From Holosporales bacterium (GTDB lineage Bacteria; Pseudomonadota; Alphaproteobacteria; RUG11792): a DNA stretch of 34,788 bases. The stretch covers positions 1 through 34,788 of the forward strand of contig JAIRYO010000057.1 in the NCBI GenBank assembly GCA_031267725.1. Reading direction: 5' to 3'. Under the pieces are notes generated by a model. That model saw only the letters and a program-made list of their open reading frames with translations. It was not told where the DNA came from and searched no databases. Both the position numbers and the translations under genes were made by a program. Shown piece by piece: positions 29,546 through 34,788 of the stretch. Numbering within the stretch: position 1 is the first letter of the stretch; each line of letters opens with the position of its first letter.

Positions 29546-30205
29546 CTATCTCCTTATCAATTTTGATTTAGCGTTAATCGTTTTTAAAACCCTTTTTAAT
29601 GCCGTATTGTTTTCTTTAATCTTTTCAATTTCATTTTTTTGAGTTGATGTTATATTTTTAAGCTGTTTTTCTAAATTTTTAAGTTGGCTTTCTAATTCCA
29701 TTTGTGATAGGGGGACCTCATTTTTTGAGCTATTTTCTTTTCGAGAACTCTCCTCTTTTTCCGATCTTTTGAGTTGTTCTTTTAGGCTTTTAATTTCTTC
29801 ATCTTTTTTTAAGATATTACTTTTCAGGATTAGTGTGTTATAATCTATGGTATGGATGTTATAGTATGTATCCGTTTTAAGCGTAAAAATGGATTTGGCT
29901 GTATTATTTTTTATATCATTCAGTTCTTTTATGAATTTATTGATCATGTTACTCCATGAACATCCTTTGCTCATTGCAGCATGCTCATAGTATACTCTTC
30001 CGTTTAAAACTCCTTCTTTCGTCTGATATCTGTCAATTAAATAGTCAGCTAAATCCGTAACAAACTCTGTTACAACTTTCTTCTTCATGGATTCTTCCGC
30101 ATTTCCATTCGTGCTTCCAAAAGCCTTCTGAAAAGAGTAGAAAGCAATTGCGCAAAGCACTATCAAGAAAAACTTTTTCAAAAGGTTATCATTCTTAAAA
30201 AACAT
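29546..30205 (-). CDS. Secreted coiled-coil hypothetical protein, paralog B
   Basis: Same signal peptide and N-terminal ~58 aa as paralog A, divergent middle. Confidence 0.75.
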   Translation of the reverse strand: MFFKNDNLLKKFFLIVLCAIAFYSFQKAFGSTNGNAEESMKKKVVTEFVTDLADYLIDRYQTKEGVLNGRVYYEHAAMSKGCSWSNMINKFIKELNDIKNNTAKSIFTLKTDTYYNIHTIDYNTLILKSNILKKDEEIKSLKEQLKRSEKEESSRKENSSKNEVPLSQMELESQLKNLEKQLKNITSTQKNEIEKIKENNTALKRVLKTINAKSKLIRR

Positions 30206-30311
30206 TTGTTTCCCAAAAGTTATGGTAGCATAAGCCCATTTATATTATGCCATAAATACTGTATTTCTTAAAGGGGGTATACGTTCGGGAATTACTCCCT
30301 AATTAAACATA

Positions 30312-30465
30312 TTATTCAATAGCAACGTTAAGCATCTCTATTTCTGATTCCGAGTTCTTATCACTTACTTCTAATCCTTCCTTCTTTATCCATTTGCTTA
30401 ATATTCTGGCTATTCTTCTTAATCCGACCCCTTCTAAATATAAAATAGCTGCCTTAGAAACATTT
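30312..30465 (-). pseudogene. Transposase N-terminal (HTH) remnant
   Basis: Manual translation KAAILYLEGVGLRRIARILSKWIKKEGLEVSDKNSESEIEMLNVAIE* resembles IS1-like transposase HTH segments; in-frame stop immediately upstream. Confidence 0.4.
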
Positions 30466-30576
30466 TACATAATCACTTAATTAGGGGGGGGCAATCCCGT
30501 AATTGGTAACACCTAGAAAGTTAACTTCGAAAATGTTAGAATTAGGCGAAGTGTTAAAGGATGCCTAAAATTTAGT

Positions 30577-31929
30577 GTGAAAATCGATTTAATGAAGAAC
30601 ATAACTCTCTGGAAGGTGTTCAAAACGTCGTCGCCAATGATGATTTCTTCTCTGTCTTCGCACTTTATGCTCATACTGGATCAGCTTATTTTGGCTAACT
30701 ATTCTATCGATGCAATGGCGGGAGCTTCAGCCGCTTCTGTTTGGTGTGGAATGCTTCAATTTGCAACAATGTCGATAACTACTGTAGTTGGAGCCCTGGT
30801 TGGTAATTATAACGGAGCTAAAAAATTTGAGCTTGCAGGAACTCCTGTTTGGCAGATGATTTGGTTTTCAGTTAGCCTTTTTTCAATTTCTATCCCTTTT
30901 TCGATGTTATTGGCTAAATTTTGTATTCCTAAAATTTTATGGAATGAAGGAATTCCATACTTTAAAGTCCTGATGTTTTCAGCGCCGCTTTCTGGAATTT
31001 ATTACGTTTTATCATCGTTTTTTGTAGCGATTGGTAAAGGGATACTCGTGACTATATCGATCTTAGTAGCGAATATCGTAAATGTCACACTAGATATAAT
31101 TTTAGTTTTTGGATATTTTGGAATAGAAAAATTTAAAGGAAGCCTAGGAGCTGCTACCGGAACAGTAATCGCGTTATTAGTTGAGATTATCATACTATTC
31201 TCATATTTCTTTTCCAAAAAGATTCGAGAAAAATATGGCACATTGAATTTCAAGCTAAGATTCGAAAAACTAAAAGAATGCTTAAAACTCGGCGCAAGCG
31301 GCGGAATAGGACATGTTTGTGAAATGTCCGCTTGGAGTTTCGTCTATTACAATTTGGCTAGTATAAGCAAAGACCTCGCATTGATTCAATCTATTGCGGT
31401 TTCTGTCAATATTTTTCTGGCATTTATTGTTTCAGGGCTGGAAAAAGGAATGATGTCTATGACCGCAAATTTACTTGGCGCTGGCAAAAAAGATAGAATA
31501 AGAACCCTTATTAAAAAGGGAGTTTGCATACACATTATGTTTGTAGTAATTGCAGCTCCCATTTTCATATTTTATCCCGAGTTGATAATTAAGAATTTTA
31601 TAAAATTTGATATAAACGAAAGGGTTATGTGTGAAATCGTCGTGATGCTCCGGGTTGTTCTGTTATTCTTTATTGTGGATGGGCTTGTTTGGGTTATTGC
31701 CGGCGTCATAGAAGGGGGAGGAGATATAAGTTACGTGATGCTAACAATTGCAGTTTGCATATGGTGTATTGTCGTAATTCCATCATTTGCTTTATCAAAA
31801 TTTGGAATACAGCTTGGACTGTTTCACGTGGAAATAACCTGGATCTTGCTATCTTTTGCCGCTGCTTCAGAAGCGTTATTACTATATCGTAGATATAGAA
31901 GTGATAAGTGGATTCATATTAAAGTATAG
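30577..31929 (+). CDS. MATE family efflux transporter
   Basis: 12-TM pattern; LILDQLILANYSIDAMAGASAA, LGASGGIGHVCEMSAWSF, GLEKGMMSMTANLLGAG. Confidence 0.88.
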   Translation: MKIDLMKNITLWKVFKTSSPMMISSLSSHFMLILDQLILANYSIDAMAGASAASVWCGMLQFATMSITTVVGALVGNYNGAKKFELAGTPVWQMIWFSVSLFSISIPFSMLLAKFCIPKILWNEGIPYFKVLMFSAPLSGIYYVLSSFFVAIGKGILVTISILVANIVNVTLDIILVFGYFGIEKFKGSLGAATGTVIALLVEIIILFSYFFSKKIREKYGTLNFKLRFEKLKECLKLGASGGIGHVCEMSAWSFVYYNLASISKDLALIQSIAVSVNIFLAFIVSGLEKGMMSMTANLLGAGKKDRIRTLIKKGVCIHIMFVVIAAPIFIFYPELIIKNFIKFDINERVMCEIVVMLRVVLLFFIVDGLVWVIAGVIEGGGDISYVMLTIAVCIWCIVVIPSFALSKFGIQLGLFHVEITWILLSFAAASEALLLYRRYRSDKWIHIKV

Positions 31930-32017
31930 GGGGAAATACTCAATTAGATGAAATTGATAATAAAGATGTGGAAATTTTATAAACAGCTGGTTCGTATGTT
32001 TAGCGTGTATAGAGGCC

Positions 32018-32704
32018 ATGAAGTTTGTTAAGGCGCAAGTAAACGGGAATGACTTTGTTATAGTAAATTCGGAGAACTGTGACATTAACTCTTTAAAAGT
32101 AAAGAGTATAGCAGACAGAGTTTTTGGAATCGGCTGTGATCAAGTTGTTTTCATAAAAAAGGTATCTAATGATTATAAAGTTGATTTTTTCAATCGGGAT
32201 GGTTCGTATGCTGATATGTGTGGAAATGGTTTATGCGCTGCTTCAAAATATATAAAAAAAATTTATCAGGAAGACTCTAATGAAATTAACTTATTAACCT
32301 CAAAAAGTATTTACAGGTCAAAAATTGAAAAAGAAAATGTCAGCGCTTTCTTTGACATGCCTAAAAAAGTTGGAAACGTCATTCTGACTGGAAACAAACA
32401 TATCGTTACGTCAAGCACGAACCTTTCCAAGTTAAACGAGCTTTTAAAGGTTTATTCTGATTGTAATTTACACTTTATCGATATTATATCCAAAAATGAA
32501 ATCAGAATGAAAAGCTTTGAAAGAGGCGTTGGATGGACGCTAGCTTGTGGAAGTGGAGCGATTGCAGTTGCATTTTCGTCAAACTGTAAAGGAAAAATTA
32601 ATATAATTCATGAAGGAGGGAAATCGGTAGTTGAAATTTTAAATAAACAAATCATCCTTACCACGATTCCAAAATTAGTTTTTGAGGGAAGCTTCTATGA
32701 CTAG
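32018..32704 (+). CDS. dapF: Diaminopimelate epimerase
   Basis: VNGNDFVIV, ADMCGNGLCAASKYI and ERGVGWTLACGSGAIAVA with both catalytic Cys; short (228 aa). Confidence 0.9.
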   Translation: MKFVKAQVNGNDFVIVNSENCDINSLKVKSIADRVFGIGCDQVVFIKKVSNDYKVDFFNRDGSYADMCGNGLCAASKYIKKIYQEDSNEINLLTSKSIYRSKIEKENVSAFFDMPKKVGNVILTGNKHIVTSSTNLSKLNELLKVYSDCNLHFIDIISKNEIRMKSFERGVGWTLACGSGAIAVAFSSNCKGKINIIHEGGKSVVEILNKQIILTTIPKLVFEGSFYD

Positions 32705-33728
32705 GATAGAATACCAACTAAATGACCTATTCTCCGAAATTGAAGGATCGCCCGACGGAGTTGGATACGACATTTCACTATCACATATTTATGATAATAT
32801 AAAATCCGCAAGATTTGAAGAAGACGCTATGGTTTCATTTGGAATTTGGGAAAGAGAATTAAAAAAAGCAGATTGGATATTAGTTGAAAAATTAACCGTG
32901 GATGCCCTTATAGGAAAGTCAAAAGATCTTCAAATCGTTGGGTGGCTCATTGAATCTCTTATTCTCCTTGATGGTTTTAACGGTATACTTTTCGGAATTA
33001 AAATACTCATTGGTTTTCTTAAAACTTTTTGGAAAACATCTTATCCACGAAATGAAGATGGCTCTTCGGATGAAGAGCAGAAGCTAAAGGTATTGGATTG
33101 GATTTATGACACTATAGAGAAGAAATTGAAACTTATACCTTTTGCTTGGCATAATGAAAACGATGGAATAAGCCTTTATGATTATGATTATGCGGTTGAG
33201 CTTAAAAATTCAACCTTAATTTCCCCAAACTTAACTAGTGAAATTTTGAAATCCGCAAAAAAAGCAGGAATAAGAATGCTCGATGAAATTCAAGGCATTA
33301 TTAACCTCATGAATAGAGACGAGGTATTCACTATGTTTAAGACTACTAATTCCATAAAAGAGGAGCGGCTAGCTTTCGTGAAAATTTTAGAAACATTGAA
33401 TAAGCCGAATGATGCCGCGTTTTTCGGCACGCTCAGGAACGTTAAAAAGATCGAAACGATTCTTACTATGAATAATAAGACAAATAATCTAGAATTAGAA
33501 AACAACTTAGAAATAAAAGAAAAATCAGTGATAGAAGATCGCGACTCGATATACAACGAGATAGATTCCCTAGCACAAAAATTAGCTGCCGTGGAAAAAC
33601 ATAGCCCAAGCTCTTATATGCTAAATTTAGTTGTTTCTTGGAAAGATAAAAATTTACTCGAAATAATGGATGATCTAAAATCCGGAAACTCTGAGGCTCA
33701 CAGGTTGTTAAAATTCCTAATAAATTGA
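32697..33728 (+). CDS. Type VI secretion TssA-like protein (ImpA_N domain)
   Basis: SPDGVGYDISLSHIYDNIKSARFEED...WILVEKLTVDALIGKSKDLQIVGWLIESLILLDGFNGI...KTFWKTSYPR fits the ImpA_N signature. Start taken at ATG 32697. Confidence 0.75.
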   Translation: MTRIEYQLNDLFSEIEGSPDGVGYDISLSHIYDNIKSARFEEDAMVSFGIWERELKKADWILVEKLTVDALIGKSKDLQIVGWLIESLILLDGFNGILFGIKILIGFLKTFWKTSYPRNEDGSSDEEQKLKVLDWIYDTIEKKLKLIPFAWHNENDGISLYDYDYAVELKNSTLISPNLTSEILKSAKKAGIRMLDEIQGIINLMNRDEVFTMFKTTNSIKEERLAFVKILETLNKPNDAAFFGTLRNVKKIETILTMNNKTNNLELENNLEIKEKSVIEDRDSIYNEIDSLAQKLAAVEKHSPSSYMLNLVVSWKDKNLLEIMDDLKSGNSEAHRLLKFLIN

Positions 33729-33788
33729 CAAAGTTAGCCGATCGTTAACCAATTATTAAATAATTTGTTGTAGGATCAATTTTAGGAA

Positions 33789-34788
33789 ATGGGATCTATG
33801 GGTCTTGCAATGTATAAATTGTTGATATTAACAGCGTTTTTTGTTTTTTCAGGATTTGCTTCGGAGCAATCCGATAATGACATAATGACTAATGAGGAAA
33901 CTAGTAGTCCCCCTTTTGATATTTCAGATGTCCCCTCAGCGGACTTTGATGAAGGGGATACCGCTCCTTTTAGAAAGGTTGATTGCACGAATTATCTCTT
34001 AAATTCAAAAATTGCATCATCTTGCATTAAGCCGGAAAATATGGCTTCGTCCATTGTTGAAAAAGAAAATGGATGGGTTATTCCATTGAAAATTACTAAA
34101 GAGCTCATTGATGCCATTTTAGAAAAAAATGGGGGAAAAGTTGCAAATATAGTGCTTCAGGAAAAAGGTTGTGAACCGGCTATCGTCAAAGGGCTTTTTC
34201 TTCTTATAGAAAAAGGAGTGCAGAAAATAAGCGATGAAGCAATCAGTATTCTTCAAGAATTAAAAATATTGGAATTAGAGACCTTCTCTACTTGGCTAGA
34301 GCGGTTAGAGCTAAAAGAAAAATATGCGGCAAAAATTGAAGAATTTCAAGTGTCCCCCTCCTTTTCCAACGTGATTCCAGTGACTTTTGAAAACAGAGAA
34401 ATATCTTTTGAATTTGGAGAGAAGTTAAAAAATCTATTGGATGGGAAACTAAAAATAGCGGGAGAAATTATAACAATCGAGGGCTCAGTTAAGAAATTGT
34501 TAGAAGAAAAAAAAGAAAAAATACCACTTGAAACGCAAAAAAATTTAGATGAGCTTTTGAAGCTTAAGGCGGAAAAAGATGAACTTCTTGCTCAAGTTAC
34601 AGAATCGCGTTTAGAAAAAGAAAAAAAATCTGAAGCGATTGCAAAGGAAATAAAACAAGTGGAAGTGAAAAAGAAAAAAAAAGAATCCGACAAGGATATC
34701 CTCGCTAAAAATTTAAAAACCGTTCAAAAGAAATTAGGTGATGATAACAAAAATCTTGAAAATGCAAAAAAAAGATTAAGTAATCTCA
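33789..34788 (+). CDS. Secreted coiled-coil protein, 3' end beyond the window (partial)
   Basis: Read manually: MGSMGLAMYKLLILTAFFVFSGFASEQSDND... signal peptide, no stop to the window end, Lys/Glu-rich coiled-coil C-terminal part. Confidence 0.75.
   Translation, partial: MGSMGLAMYKLLILTAFFVFSGFASEQSDNDIMTNEETSSPPFDISDVPSADFDEGDTAPFRKVDCTNYLLNSKIASSCIKPENMASSIVEKENGWVIPLKITKELIDAILEKNGGKVANIVLQEKGCEPAIVKGLFLLIEKGVQKISDEAISILQELKILELETFSTWLERLELKEKYAAKIEEFQVSPSFSNVIPVTFENREISFEFGEKLKNLLDGKLKIAGEIITIEGSVKKLLEEKKEKIPLETQKNLDELLKLKAEKDELLAQVTESRLEKEKKSEAIAKEIKQVEVKKKKKESDKDILAKNLKTVQKKLGDDNKNLENAKKRLSNL

Overview
AT-rich alphaproteobacterial chromosome segment. The gene content and heavy intergenic repeat load suggest a reduced, host-associated lineage (Rickettsiales/Holosporales-like; inference only). 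Conserved genes recognised: RNase J, 6-phosphofructokinase, nuoD, rbfA, a Nudix hydrolase, a beta-lactamase-family serine hydrolase, a lytic transglycosylase lipoprotein, lepB-rnc, tsaE, an EptA-like sulfatase-fold transferase, brnQ, mnmA, a pseudopilin-like protein, rimP-nusA-infB, a DUF4167-like protein, a YifB/ComM-like ATPase, a MATE transporter, dapF and a TssA (ImpA_N)-like protein. There are four tRNA genes (His, Thr, two Arg) and several secreted or coiled-coil hypotheticals. The most striking signal is in the intergenic DNA. Nine copies of the 16-bp palindrome TGTTYCACGTGRAACA, which matches the bacterial ParB-binding parS consensus, occur within about 15.5 kb, plus one single-mismatch copy and two weaker ones. 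They sit inside a dispersed, partly MITE-like repeat family with long inverted repeats, and no parAB is visible in the window. The nuoD-rbfA block is bracketed by inverted copies of a ~100-bp repeat, each carrying one of these sites.
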